DNA from: Aureispira anguillae
Lineage (GTDB): Bacteria; Bacteroidota; Bacteroidia; Chitinophagales; Saprospiraceae
NCBI RefSeq assembly: GCF_026000115.1
Contig: NZ_AP026867.1
Location: 151,001-215,000 of the forward strand
Reading direction: 5' to 3'
DNA length: 64,000 bases
In this document: piece after piece, positions 17,365 through 26,442 of the stretch
Position numbering within the stretch: position 1 is the first letter of the stretch
How the letters are laid out: the number at the start of each line of letters is the position of its first letter
Translations under genes and position numbers: made by a program
The notes under the pieces: model-generated
Seen by the model: the letters and a program-made list of their open reading frames with translations, nothing else
The model's database searches: none
What the model was told of the DNA's origin: nothing

Positions 17365-18465
17365 ATGAAACTTCTAATCATTTTTAGTTTCTGCGTGCTA
17401 TGCTCTTGCTTAAATGCTCAAAGCAACGCTAATTTGTATTCTTTTTTTGTCGCAGGGCATACCTACGGAGAGATTGGACAGAATAATATTGGTTTACATC
17501 CTCCATTTAAAATGAAATTTGATTACATCAAAGGCAGGACTGAAATTCAATTTGGAATTTTGACAGGAGATATTGTTTCGCCGAATCCTGTTGCGCAAGA
17601 TTGGGATGAAGTAGATTTGGATATTGACTCTTTGGGAATACCTGTTTATTTCTCTGCTGGAAATCACGATATGGAGAATAGACCCGTTTATGAAAGTCGA
17701 TATGGTAGAACTTATTATGATTTTACCTTCCAAAACGATTTATTTATTGTGTTAGACCCTAATTTAGACCATTGGAATATTTCGGGAAACCAACTGGTTT
17801 ATTTAAAAAATCTACTTCAAACTTCAGCAAGGACGGCAGATAATATTTATGTTTTTTTTCATCAAGTGCTTTGGAGGGAGCATGATAATAAATACAGCGA
17901 TATAACCCCCAATTCGTTTGCAGGAAAAATTAATCCAACGGATCGAATTAACTTTTGGACAGAGGTAGAGCCCTTATTCCATGAATTACCCAATCGTGTT
18001 GTTATGTTTTCTGGTGATTTTGGTGGAGCTCCTTGGTCTACTCCTTTTATGTATGATACCTATGATAATATTACGTTCATTGGGAGTGGGATGGGAAAAA
18101 GAAACCAAGATAATTTTATTGTCGTAAATATAGATTCTAGTAAATCTATTGATTATGATTTAATCTGTCTAGAACATGCCGACCTTTATTGCCTGGGGGA
18201 GTTAACGGACTATCAAAAAACGGTAGAAGAAAGTAAATATGCTTGCTATCCTAATCCTACAGATGGTGAAATAACCATTAGATTGGCGACCGATGCTACC
18301 ACTAAAATAGAGGTATTTAGTACTGCTGGGAAGTTGCTCCTACAAAAAAAATACGAACGAATATATCAGTCTCGTATTGATTTAGCTCCTTTTGATCAAG
18401 GACTTTATTTAATAAAAATAACGAGCCCATCACAAACTTCAATATTCAAAATCATCAAAAATTAA
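17365..18465 (+). CDS. Secreted metallophosphoesterase-like protein with T9SS type A sorting domain
   Basis: A 366-residue protein with a signal peptide (cleavage near LNAQ). The body reads as a calcineurin-like phosphoesterase: GHTYGE near residue 29, GILTGDIVS at about 66-74, SAGNHD at 97-102 (the GNHD motif), FFHQVLW at about 169-175, and FSGDFGG near 215 in place of the usual GHxH motif. Several metal ligands are thus present, but the last (GHxH) is altered, so activity is uncertain. Residues about 290-366 are a T9SS type A domain (CYPNPTDGEITIRL; FDQGLYLIKI). It stands 51 bases from the peptidase gene and may be cotranscribed with it. Confidence 0.82.
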   Translation: MKLLIIFSFCVLCSCLNAQSNANLYSFFVAGHTYGEIGQNNIGLHPPFKMKFDYIKGRTEIQFGILTGDIVSPNPVAQDWDEVDLDIDSLGIPVYFSAGNHDMENRPVYESRYGRTYYDFTFQNDLFIVLDPNLDHWNISGNQLVYLKNLLQTSARTADNIYVFFHQVLWREHDNKYSDITPNSFAGKINPTDRINFWTEVEPLFHELPNRVVMFSGDFGGAPWSTPFMYDTYDNITFIGSGMGKRNQDNFIVVNIDSSKSIDYDLICLEHADLYCLGELTDYQKTVEESKYACYPNPTDGEITIRLATDATTKIEVFSTAGKLLLQKKYERIYQSRIDLAPFDQGLYLIKITSPSQTSIFKIIKN

Positions 18466-18544
18466 TGCACTAGAGACACTATCCTTTGGTGCTTTTGGGG
18501 ATGAGCTGAACTTTTTTAACGAAAAGATTGCTTTATTCCTTTTT

Positions 18545-18590
18545 TTGCTTTAGTTTTATGACTGAACGGTCGGTCGTAAAACTAAAGCAA
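18545..18590. promoter_or_regulatory. Palindromic operator/promoter of the TetR gene
   Basis: A perfect 14-bp inverted repeat (18545-18558 with 18577-18590) whose right arm runs into the start codon of the TetR gene. The 18-nt centre contains GAACGGTCGGTCG, similar to GC-rich TetR/AcrR operators. Binding here would block transcription and translation of the regulator and its downstream genes. Confidence 0.75.
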
Positions 18591-19108
18591 TGACAAAAAA
18601 AGAAAAAATTATACATACAGCGCTAACGCTATTTGCCAAGCATGGATATACAGAAACCTCCATTAGTAAAATAGCAAAAGAGGCGGGAGTCTCCAAAGGA
18701 CTTACTTATACCCATTTTGAGAATAAAGAAGATCTATTAAAGGCAGTCGTTACCGAAACCTTAGTCAGCATGACAACAGGGTTGATTCAGGTAGAAGAAT
18801 TGAACTTAAAGCATTTTTTGAGCTATTATTTTGAATTATTAAAGGCACAAAAAGAGCGCATTCGATTTTGTGTTTTATTGGTCATTCACCCCGAAACGCC
18901 TTCTGTAATAAAAGAACTGTTGGCCCAACAGCAAACCGAATTATTGCAAGTTTTAACGCATTTGTTAAGCCCTTTTTCTTCTGACAATTCTTCTTTGGAA
19001 GCTCAAATGTTATTGGCTACCCTAGATGGAATCACCCTAGAGTATATCACAAATTCAGATGAAGCAGTTTTGGAGAAAATGGAGGCCTACTTGATGCATA
19101 AATATTAA
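18590..19108 (+). CDS. TetR/AcrR-family transcriptional repressor
   Basis: A 172-residue regulator. The N-terminal ~50 residues are a classic TetR helix-turn-helix: IIHTALTLFAKHGYTETSISKIAKEAGVSKGLTYTHFENKEDLL. The remaining helical ligand domain is short and of the general AcrR kind. The start ATG lies at the edge of a 14-bp perfect inverted repeat, giving almost no leader; autoregulation is the simplest reading. The FAD monooxygenase gene follows 26 bases later, then a methyltransferase, so the repressor probably controls that pair in response to a small hydrophobic molecule that the monooxygenase modifies. Confidence 0.92.
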   Translation: MTKKEKIIHTALTLFAKHGYTETSISKIAKEAGVSKGLTYTHFENKEDLLKAVVTETLVSMTTGLIQVEELNLKHFLSYYFELLKAQKERIRFCVLLVIHPETPSVIKELLAQQQTELLQVLTHLLSPFSSDNSSLEAQMLLATLDGITLEYITNSDEAVLEKMEAYLMHKY

Positions 19109-19134
19109 AGATTATCTCTACTTAATCCATAAAA

Positions 19135-20328
19135 ATGAAGAATAAAAAAGTATTGATCTCAGGTGCTGGGATTGCAGGATTGACACTAGCATTTTTTCTC
19201 CAAAAAAATGGCTTTGAACCCATTGTTATTGAAAAAGCTAGTGGCTTAAGGGATGGGGGATATATGATTGATTTTTTCTCTTCGGGAGTACACGTTATAG
19301 AACAAATGGGATTGTTAGACACCCTAAAAGAAAGAGATCATGGATCTTCTATTGTTCGACAATATACCGATAAAGGCAAAAAAAGTATGACCTTGGACAT
19401 TTCTGCTTTCCGAACTGCTCAAAAAGGGAAATTATTTAATTTTTTAAGAACAGATTTGGTCGATATCTTATATCAAACGATAAAAGACAAGGTAGAAATT
19501 CGATACAATACTTCTTTAAAAGCTGTACAGGAACATCCTACAGGGGTAGAGGTAACCTTTGAAGATGGAAAAACAGAGCAGTTTGATTTGTTGGTGGGGG
19601 CAGACGGTATACATTCTAATACTCGAAAATTGGTTTTCAGCGAAGATGAAGTAGAACAGTTTTTTTTGGGCTATTACGTAGCAGGAATAGAACATAATAC
19701 TCCGCTTAACATCAAAGAGCATGAGGTATTGGCGATGACTATTCCCAACAAACAAATTATGACCTATACCACAGATTATCATACTGAAGCATGCAATACG
19801 AGTATTTTTGTGCTAAAAAGGGCAGAAAAATTACCAATGATGGAACACCAAGAACGAGTAGCATTACTGCGAAAAGAGTTTGAAACATTTATTCAACCTG
19901 TTCCTGAAATTTTAGAGACAGCCGCCAAACAGTCTAAGATGTATTTTGATGAAGTTTCCCAAATTCGATTAAAAGGAAATTGGTACAAAGGACGCACTAT
20001 TTTGGTTGGCGATGCAGCCTATTGTATTACACTTTTGTCTGGGCAGGGAGCCTCAATGGCAATGACTGGAGCTTATTTACTGGCACAAAAATTAATTGAA
20101 TTCAATGGTGATCCTACTAGATCTTATCCTATCTTTGAACAAGAATTGCGCCCCTTAGTAACCTCTATGCAAGAAAAAGCCATTAAGAATGTCGCTTCTT
20201 ATTTGCCATCTTCTCGTTTTTCGATGTGGCTTAGGAATTTGTTAGCGCCCATTTTGTTTACTCGGCCATTTATACCTTTTCTAATACGACAATTGGGAGC
20301 GGTCAACTTTTTTGAAGCTAAAAAATAA
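19135..20328 (+). CDS. FAD-dependent monooxygenase (PHBH fold)
   Basis: A 397-residue flavoprotein. The Rossmann motif GAGIAGLTLAFFLQKNG sits at 9-25; a DG motif appears as LLVGADGIHSNTRKLVF at about 153-169, and the second FAD motif as VGDAAYCITLLSGQGASMAM at about 291-310. Members hydroxylate or epoxidise aromatic or polycyclic molecules, including antibiotics (TetX-type). The C-terminus has hydrophobic segments (IPFLIRQLGAV) that may touch the membrane. Regulated, by position, by the TetR gene just upstream and joined to the methyltransferase by a one-base stop/start overlap (TAATG). Substrate unknown; detoxification or tailoring of a xenobiotic is inferred. Confidence 0.9.
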   Translation: MKNKKVLISGAGIAGLTLAFFLQKNGFEPIVIEKASGLRDGGYMIDFFSSGVHVIEQMGLLDTLKERDHGSSIVRQYTDKGKKSMTLDISAFRTAQKGKLFNFLRTDLVDILYQTIKDKVEIRYNTSLKAVQEHPTGVEVTFEDGKTEQFDLLVGADGIHSNTRKLVFSEDEVEQFFLGYYVAGIEHNTPLNIKEHEVLAMTIPNKQIMTYTTDYHTEACNTSIFVLKRAEKLPMMEHQERVALLRKEFETFIQPVPEILETAAKQSKMYFDEVSQIRLKGNWYKGRTILVGDAAYCITLLSGQGASMAMTGAYLLAQKLIEFNGDPTRSYPIFEQELRPLVTSMQEKAIKNVASYLPSSRFSMWLRNLLAPILFTRPFIPFLIRQLGAVNFFEAKK

Positions 20329-20930
20329 TGAATCTAAAAGCAGAATTTGGAAATATTGATATTTATTTATTTGACCAATTGTTAAAAGGGCGTTTTGAGC
20401 ATTGCCAGCGAATTTTGGAAGTAGGCTGTGGAACGGGAAGAAACTTAACTTATTTCCTAAAGCGTGATTTTGAGGTGCATGGGGTCGATAAAAATCCTGA
20501 GGCAATTCGAGGCGTACAAAAGCTAGCCCAACAGTTAAATGCAAGTAATGATGGACAAAATTTTGTTGTTGCTGCGATTGAAAATTTACCTTATGAAGCT
20601 GCTTTTTTTGATGCCATAATTTGCAATGCCGTATTGCATTTTGCCAAGGATGCCAATCATTTTGATCAAATGTTGAACGCCATTTGGCGAGTACTAAAAC
20701 CTCAGGGGCAATTATTTATTCGTTTGGCTTCGGACATAGGGATAGAAGATCTGGTTCAGCCCTTGGGGAATGGTCGTTTTTTATTGCCAGATGGTTCTGT
20801 ACGCTTTTTGGTTAATGAAGCGCTATTGTTAGATTATACACAGCAATTGGGGGCAAAACTAACCGAATACATCAAAACTACTAATGTTCAAGGCTTGCGT
20901 TGCATGACAACTTGGTGTTTGCAAAAGTAA
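20328..20930 (+). CDS. Class I SAM-dependent methyltransferase
   Basis: A 200-residue methyltransferase with motif I ILEVGCGTGRNLTYFL (about 27-42), acidic end of strand 2 in VHGVDKNPEA, ENLPYEAAFFDAIICNAVLHF for motifs II/III and VLKPQGQLFIRL for the post-motif. It overlaps the monooxygenase stop by one base, so the two are co-translated. Hydroxylation followed by methylation of one small molecule is a reasonable joint role under TetR control. It ends just before a strong bidirectional hairpin. Confidence 0.88.
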   Translation: MNLKAEFGNIDIYLFDQLLKGRFEHCQRILEVGCGTGRNLTYFLKRDFEVHGVDKNPEAIRGVQKLAQQLNASNDGQNFVVAAIENLPYEAAFFDAIICNAVLHFAKDANHFDQMLNAIWRVLKPQGQLFIRLASDIGIEDLVQPLGNGRFLLPDGSVRFLVNEALLLDYTQQLGAKLTEYIKTTNVQGLRCMTTWCLQK

Positions 20931-20944
20931 ATTTAACAAGGGGG

Positions 20945-20987
20945 GACAATTTGAAAATGACATCGAATCGATCATTTTCAAATTGTC
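20945..20987. terminator. Bidirectional terminator hairpin
   Basis: A perfect 16-bp inverted repeat (20945-20960 with 20972-20987, 11-nt loop) between convergent genes. Its core TTTGAAAAT/ATTTTCAAA recurs in the hairpin at 37983-38039. Confidence 0.8.
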
Positions 20988-21030
20988 AAATTAGGAGATT
21001 AGATTTTCTATGTTATAATCTAAAAGCCAA

Positions 21031-23322
21031 TTATTGAGCTTCTAATTTTTCAAGTCTATCCTCTAAGGCTTGAATTGCCGTTTGTAATTGCTGATTTTCC
21101 TTTTTTTGGTGTTCTATAATTTGCTGCTGTTCTTTGACAGAATTGACCAGAATATACAATAGATGCGTTCCACCATCATAATTTAAAATCTCTTCTTTAT
21201 TCTCTGTTTCAGCAGTTTTGGCAATAAGACTAGAACCAATCATATAAGGGGCTACTTCTTGAACCTCTTGAGCGATAATACCTACATAATCTTTCCCATC
21301 GTCTACGGTGTTGTATAAACCATTGTATTTGAACGTGACAGGATTGATTTGCGTCAGTACATTTAAGCCATCAGAGAAGCGCACAATGTCTTTTTTAGTT
21401 CTTTTGTCAGAAGTTGCCGTCCATGTTCCACCTCCAGACTTGCTTGCGGTTCCGTTGACTTGCAAGGTGGTCGTTGGCACAGCTGTTCCCGTACCTAAAC
21501 CAACATTTCCATTGGCATGAATTGACATGGCATTGGTGGCACTACCTCCATGATCGTTCCCTGTGTGTCCCGTCCAAAATCTCATGGCTTCCACAGAAGC
21601 TTGTGCATCATATCCAATAAAACCAGAATGATTGGTATTGGAAATACCTTTAAATTGGATCACAGGATGTTGTGCATGAAAAACAGCGGCACGAGAATAA
21701 CCACTTGTCATTGTGGGGCCATTAGCGACATGCAAAGGAGCAGTAGGAGCGGTTGTTCCAGCCCCCAAATAGCCTTGAACGGCAACATCATGACGAGTAA
21801 GCCCTACCGAAGAATTATTCTTAAAATAGGTTAATCCTTCAGATTGCCCTGTGCCAGGAATGGTACGTGGATAAATATCAAATACTTGCTCGTAGATTCC
21901 TAGAAGGCTACCTGTTTCAAAGACTAAATCAGTATAAATTCCGTTTGTTCCCACTTGTAAGCCACCAGCAACTTGCAATTTTTTGCTGGGGGTAATGGTT
22001 CCAATTCCGACATTTCCAGTAGCAGTAATGGCAAGATCGATTTGATTGGTATTTTGTGTATGTAAAGTAAGCCCCGTACTACTGTTGCCCACTGAAATTC
22101 CAAAGATGTCGTTCACTCTACTGACAGCAAAATCAGCATAGACATTACCACTGCCTTCTGAAGTTCCCAAACGAATTCCTTGGTAAGCATCTCCTGTTGT
22201 TCCGTTGGTATGAAAACGAGCGATGTAATTGGTGTTACCGCCTTCATAAACCGATAAGCGCATATCTGGAGTACTGTTGTTGATACCAACGTAGCCATTG
22301 TTTTCAACCGTAAAAAAGCGTTGTGTTCCTGTTAGTCCACCAGAGCCATTGATTACCCCTGCTGTTTCATCGTTATGGTCGCTTAGACCTGTTTGGCGTT
22401 GAATAACAAAACGATCACTAGCGGCATAAGGGCGTCCAGCAAACCATTCATTTTGCCCTCCATTGTCGTACATAAAGGTTCCCAATCCTCTAGTATTACT
22501 GGCTTGATTGGCTTTCAAGACTAGACCAGCATTGATATAGCCTGATTGTTCTCCCTCAATCATTATATGACTAGGACCATCTCTATAAACGTGTAGTTTG
22601 TATAGGGGATCCGCCAAACCAATTCCCACATTGCCATCATTTTTTAGCATCAACTGATTGCTGTTCCAAGTCGCAGCATTGTCAGAAGCAGTTTCTAAAA
22701 ATAAGTTGGCTCCAGTAGCCGCATTAGAAGCAGGATTGACGGAGCGAATGCGAGCACCTGCTACATAAGTAGGGCTGTTGTGACCAAATTCAACAATATT
22801 AATGTTGTTAACATCAGTACCTTGATCCCAAAGCCTTAATGCCATGTTCTCATGTATTCCTCCTCCTCCATAGAGCAAAGCCCATGGTGTTAAAATGTTG
22901 TCGCCATTTACCTCTAGTTTGGTAGAAGGAGTAACCGAACCAATCCCAACATTGCCATGTGTAAAAATATTATCGTTAATGTTATTGGGAGCTGTTGTTG
23001 TTCCTACTTCGTGCCAATCGTTGTCTGCATTCATCAATTGATCGCTCAATCGGTTCCACTTGGTTCCATCCCAATAGTAATAACCAACCCCAGTAGTCGT
23101 ATTGGTATTATAAACTAATAAAGAAGTAGCAGGAGCTGTGACAGGAGCTGCTGCATTTAAATTGGGAATGTCAATTCTGGGTACTAAAAGCCCTCTATTG
23201 GCATCTTCTATGTCTAACTTAGCACTACTATGAGGGGTTGTTGTTCCAATTCCTACATTTTGGGCAATACTATTAGAAACAATAAATGCAAATAAAAGCG
23301 TTAAATTTATTATTTTAAGCAT
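21031..23322 (-). CDS. Secreted surface/tail-fibre-like protein with C-terminal S74 (endosialidase chaperone) domain
   Basis: A 763-residue exported protein (signal peptide near 1-20). It opens with NVGIGTTTPHSSAKLDI, and NVGIG(T) blocks recur about every 70-110 residues (GNVGIGSVTPSTKLEVNG, GNVGIGLADPLYKLHV, GNVGIGTITPSKKLQVAGG). These are the beta-helix or beta-prism repeats common to Bacteroidota S74 proteins. Near the C-terminus TATSDKRTKKDIVRFSDGL and DYVGIIAQEVQEV mark the S74 intramolecular chaperone, which helps trimer folding and cleaves itself off in phage fibres; the final ~40 residues are a coiled coil. No T9SS domain is visible. Single gene with its own terminator; a trimeric adhesin-like role is inferred. 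Confidence 0.9.
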   Translation of the reverse strand: MLKIINLTLLFAFIVSNSIAQNVGIGTTTPHSSAKLDIEDANRGLLVPRIDIPNLNAAAPVTAPATSLLVYNTNTTTGVGYYYWDGTKWNRLSDQLMNADNDWHEVGTTTAPNNINDNIFTHGNVGIGSVTPSTKLEVNGDNILTPWALLYGGGGIHENMALRLWDQGTDVNNINIVEFGHNSPTYVAGARIRSVNPASNAATGANLFLETASDNAATWNSNQLMLKNDGNVGIGLADPLYKLHVYRDGPSHIMIEGEQSGYINAGLVLKANQASNTRGLGTFMYDNGGQNEWFAGRPYAASDRFVIQRQTGLSDHNDETAGVINGSGGLTGTQRFFTVENNGYVGINNSTPDMRLSVYEGGNTNYIARFHTNGTTGDAYQGIRLGTSEGSGNVYADFAVSRVNDIFGISVGNSSTGLTLHTQNTNQIDLAITATGNVGIGTITPSKKLQVAGGLQVGTNGIYTDLVFETGSLLGIYEQVFDIYPRTIPGTGQSEGLTYFKNNSSVGLTRHDVAVQGYLGAGTTAPTAPLHVANGPTMTSGYSRAAVFHAQHPVIQFKGISNTNHSGFIGYDAQASVEAMRFWTGHTGNDHGGSATNAMSIHANGNVGLGTGTAVPTTTLQVNGTASKSGGGTWTATSDKRTKKDIVRFSDGLNVLTQINPVTFKYNGLYNTVDDGKDYVGIIAQEVQEVAPYMIGSSLIAKTAETENKEEILNYDGGTHLLYILVNSVKEQQQIIEHQKKENQQLQTAIQALEDRLEKLEAQ

Positions 23323-23781
23323 AATACAATAGTTAATCTACGCTAGCTTTTCTCCTCTATATTGCCGTTAAAAGCTTTGGTTAGGCGGTAGGACTATATT
23401 AGAGAATAAAGGGGGTAGATGATAATAAAAATGATAAGATATTTAGTCAAAAAGTTTTGTCATAACAATTGCAATCTAAACGATTTCTATAGGATGGGTA
23501 AGGCAGCTATCGCTAGGATAGTAGGGTAAATAACAATTGGAACTTTCAACTAAAAGGAACTAGGAGAGTGGTTTTTGATGCTTAAAAAAGGGACAATTCA
23601 TATCGGGAGAATGGGGAGGGGATAGCATAAAAGTAGTGCTATTTTAGTTAAAAAAAATTATTTTTACTAATAATACTAGTAAGAGTGCCTAAACTTAATC
23701 ATTTCTTGATCTTTTTTTAAGGATAAATCGCTTTAGTCTGAATGCAGGCTTCCTTTTGATGTAAACTAAAAATAAGAAAAA
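23323..23781. other. Intergenic region, 459 bp
   Basis: It lies between two divergent genes and should hold both promoters. I see only a short hairpin (CTATC/GATAG, about 23507-23521), two copies of AACAATTG (about 23463 and 23532), and AT-rich tracts. No gene or RNA is recognisable. Confidence 0.4.
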
Positions 23782-24078
23782 ATGAAATTTCAAGGTGTTG
23801 ATTTTGAGGAGATAAAAGGTAGGTTGATTGAAGTGCCTTTTGTGAATAAAGGAGGACGACGAATAGATGGGGCAGCGAGTTTATTTTTTCAGGTTGCAAC
23901 GCAAAATTATTTTGTAAAGGTAACAACAGACAGCCTTTCTAGAGCAAACTTAAATCCCTATTTAAATCAATTGATAACCGTGAAGGCGTACCGAGCGGTT
24001 GGGGCTTGGGACAGTGATGATCCTATGGTTCAAAGTCGGGTTGGTGATTATATCGTAATAGTTAAAATTTTGGATTAG
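23782..24078 (+). CDS. Small protein of unknown function
   Basis: A 98-residue soluble protein with alternating beta strands (GRLIEVPFVNK; YFVKVTTDSL; LITVKAYRAVGAWDS; DYIVIVKILD), compatible with a small beta-barrel of OB type. There is no signal peptide, Cys cluster or known motif. It ends one base before the stop of the convergent AraC-type gene, so no terminator separates them. Codon use and position support a real gene, but function is not recognised. Confidence 0.6.
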   Translation: MKFQGVDFEEIKGRLIEVPFVNKGGRRIDGAASLFFQVATQNYFVKVTTDSLSRANLNPYLNQLITVKAYRAVGAWDSDDPMVQSRVGDYIVIVKILD

Positions 24079-24079
24079 T

Positions 24080-25021
24080 TTACCAATTCTTTTTGGCATT
24101 CAAATAAGCACTCGACTCAGAATACCCAAGGATATAAGCAATATCTTTGGTTTTCATTTTATTGCCTGCTTGTAAGAAATTGGACAATTCTTTTTTTATT
24201 TCAAGACTAATTTCTCTAAAGGAACTTCCTTCTTGATTTAATTTACGTTGGAAAGTGCGGCTACTCATCGAAAATTGCCTGCAAACCATTTTTAGAGAAG
24301 GCAGTTCTGGTGCACAAAGGTGCAAAATCATACGCCGTGTATTGGCTGCAAAGCTTTGCGCATGGTCAGGTGTTTGTATCATTTGCAGATATTTGGGAAG
24401 CAAGCATTCTATTTGCTGCAAATTTCTAGCATTAATAGGTTGGTTGATGGAATTTTGAGGGAGACTGAAACAATGCGAATGACTTGATTGGATAGGATGT
24501 CCTAGATGCAGTTCATAGGAAAGAAGATCAGCATAAGGCAGTGCCAAACCTAATGGGGTAGCTCCCATCATTAGTTTTAGTTCTCTAAAAATTAAACAAA
24601 AAGAAGTATCTAGAATGTTTTTTCGAAGGACAGGTGTTTTTATTTTGGTATCTAATTGTAATTGAATTTGACTTCCCAAAATGTTTTTTTTGATTGTTAA
24701 TAGTGGAAAGTTGTTTTGAAGGTAACTTTCTAAAATCAAAAGTGCCTGTTCTATACTAGAACTCTGCAATGAAATGGTATGTACAAGACCTAGGGCACTA
24801 AGGTTTAGATACAGCCCAAAGGAGATTCCTAATCGGGCATCTGCTAGAGTTGTTGAGATTTTAGTTAGGATGGCTAAATAGTCCTCTAGATCAATTTTAG
24901 CTTCTAGAGCACAGTAGTCAATATTTTTGTCTTTAACCATTGCCTGTAATAGAGTCGCATTCATTCCTCTAGACGCAGCAAAATCAATTAAAGTGGATAC
25001 TAAAGCGGCATTTATTTTCAT
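24080..25021 (-). CDS. AraC-family regulator with N-terminal ligand-binding domain, C-terminus short
   Basis: About 313 residues from the ATG at 25021; a TTG at 25048 is an upstream alternative. The N-terminal ~200 residues resemble the Arabinose_bd-type domain of OruR/ArgR-like AraC proteins (LISFAA-like start, ARLGISFGLYLNLSALGLV). The DNA-binding end begins MVCRQFSMSSRTFQRKLNQEG, with the second helix-turn-helix MKTKDIAYILGYSESSAYLNA. Family members usually continue about 20 residues further (FKRWTG...P); this one stops at KKNW, shortly after the recognition helix. It ends next to the convergent gene at 23782-24078. The short end could be natural or a late frameshift. It faces a divergent membrane-protein gene across a ~90-base gap, its likely target. 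Confidence 0.82.
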   Translation of the reverse strand: MKINAALVSTLIDFAASRGMNATLLQAMVKDKNIDYCALEAKIDLEDYLAILTKISTTLADARLGISFGLYLNLSALGLVHTISLQSSSIEQALLILESYLQNNFPLLTIKKNILGSQIQLQLDTKIKTPVLRKNILDTSFCLIFRELKLMMGATPLGLALPYADLLSYELHLGHPIQSSHSHCFSLPQNSINQPINARNLQQIECLLPKYLQMIQTPDHAQSFAANTRRMILHLCAPELPSLKMVCRQFSMSSRTFQRKLNQEGSSFREISLEIKKELSNFLQAGNKMKTKDIAYILGYSESSAYLNAKKNW

Positions 25022-25114
25022 AGCTTCTTTTTTGGCGCAAAATATCAATATTTAAACATTAAAGTAGATGATTTTTGTATTGAATTTAATGTACTAAATT
25101 AAACGATAAAAGTT

Positions 25115-25510
25115 ATGAATCTTCTACAAAAAGCATTGGCTGGAAATGCCATTTTTTCGAGTTTATCAGGATTAGCAATGTTGATTTTTCCAAATGATTT
25201 AACACAATTATTTGGATTAAAGGCATCGCTTCCCTTTTTTATTATTGGAATAGGTTTATTGTTTTTTGCCAGCACTATTGTTGTAGCCATTCGGCAACAA
25301 AAAATCAAGAACGTGTGGCTGATAATTATACAAGACTTATTATGGGTATTGGGATCTACCCTTGTATTAATTATTCAACCTTTTGGTATTTCTTCAGTTG
25401 GTAACTTATTAATAGCCGTTGTTACTGCTGTTGTTTTGTGTTTTGCAGTCTGGCAATACATTGGCTTAAAACAGCAAATTAAAATGAAGCATAAAAACTA
25501 TGATAGTTGA
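25115..25510 (+). CDS. Four-helix membrane protein of unknown function
   Basis: A 131-residue protein with four predicted membrane helices (about 10-26, 38-58, 67-86 and 91-114) and a short basic tail (KQQIKMKHKN). It resembles small uncharacterised Bacteroidota membrane proteins, but I cannot name a family. It is divergent from the AraC gene at 24080-25021 and overlaps the next AraC gene by 11 bases, so it is translationally coupled to a second regulator. That setting suggests a membrane component whose expression both regulators touch. Function unknown. Confidence 0.7.
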   Translation: MNLLQKALAGNAIFSSLSGLAMLIFPNDLTQLFGLKASLPFFIIGIGLLFFASTIVVAIRQQKIKNVWLIIIQDLLWVLGSTLVLIIQPFGISSVGNLLIAVVTAVVLCFAVWQYIGLKQQIKMKHKNYDS

Positions 25511-26354
25511 CTTTAAATCAATTGCGCTACTGGGCAAGCCGTTGTTTACTTGGACGGTTGTACAAACTCCAATGTCTTTAACGGCTGCCATGCCTAAGGA
25601 TGAAGCCTGCTTTGCTTATGTTTTAGAAGGAGAATGTTTTACTTATTCAGAAACAGAAAACCTGAAAATCAAAACCAAGGAAGCATTTTTGGCTAAATGT
25701 GGCAATTATACGACCAAACTAAAGGCAGTTGATAGCGTAACGAGGTATAGTACGATAGTAGTGCATTTTCATTTGGAGGTCTTACAAAAAATATATGCCC
25801 AAGGGTTACCTGCTTTTTTGACAAAAAAAGAAGCTTTTAGGGGAGCTAATACGGCTAAAGTTGCCTCCAATGAATTGATAGAGCATTATATCAATAACAT
25901 CCAATTGTACTTTAAGTATCCTAGATTGGCAACCGAAGATGTCTTAATCTTAAAACTAAAAGAGATCATTCTGTTGTTAACTCAGACCCAGAACTCTCCC
26001 CAAGTTTTAACCCTGATGCAAAATCTGTTTTCTGAGCGAACCATCGAATTTAAAGAAATTATAGAAGGGCATATTTGCTCGGATTTGACGATAAAAGAAC
26101 TGGCACAGCTAACCAATAGAAGCCTTTCTAGTTTCAAAAAAGCGTTTAAAAATATCTACCGAGATACACCAGCGAGTTATAGAATAACCAAACGAATAGA
26201 AAAAGTAGCCAATCTACTCTTGTTATCCGATGAGGCCATTACGACAATTGCCTACGATTGTGGCTTTAAAACAGTGGCGCATTTGTCTAGAGTTTTTAAG
26301 AGGCATTATGGGACAAGTCCTTCGCAATATCGTTTAGACCATTCAGACAAATAA
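25500..26354 (+). CDS. AraC-family transcriptional regulator
   Basis: A 284-residue regulator with a cupin-like N-terminal sensing region (ACFAYVLEGECFTYSETENLK) and a helical linker. The C-terminal AraC DNA-binding domain has DLTIKELAQLTNRSLSSFKKAFKNIYRDTPASYR as the first helix-turn-helix and AITTIAYDCGFKTVAHLSRVFKRHYGTSPSQYR as the second, complete with the final helix. It overlaps the membrane protein before it by 11 bases. Unlike the AraC protein at 24080-25021, its DNA-binding half is full length. Ligand unknown. Confidence 0.9.
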   Translation: MIVDFKSIALLGKPLFTWTVVQTPMSLTAAMPKDEACFAYVLEGECFTYSETENLKIKTKEAFLAKCGNYTTKLKAVDSVTRYSTIVVHFHLEVLQKIYAQGLPAFLTKKEAFRGANTAKVASNELIEHYINNIQLYFKYPRLATEDVLILKLKEIILLLTQTQNSPQVLTLMQNLFSERTIEFKEIIEGHICSDLTIKELAQLTNRSLSSFKKAFKNIYRDTPASYRITKRIEKVANLLLLSDEAITTIAYDCGFKTVAHLSRVFKRHYGTSPSQYRLDHSDK

Positions 26355-26442
26355 TCGAACTTTTTAGATAAGCTAGAGTGCCTTATTATTCAGATCTTTG
26401 ATTTATCAATAGAATTTTTACAGGTTGTTAAACTAGAAAAAC

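Noticed and set aside
19135..20328. Calling the monooxygenase TetX (tetracycline destructase)
   Set aside because: Fold and motifs fit the wider family, but TetX-specific sequence is not recognisable; named only as FAD monooxygenase.
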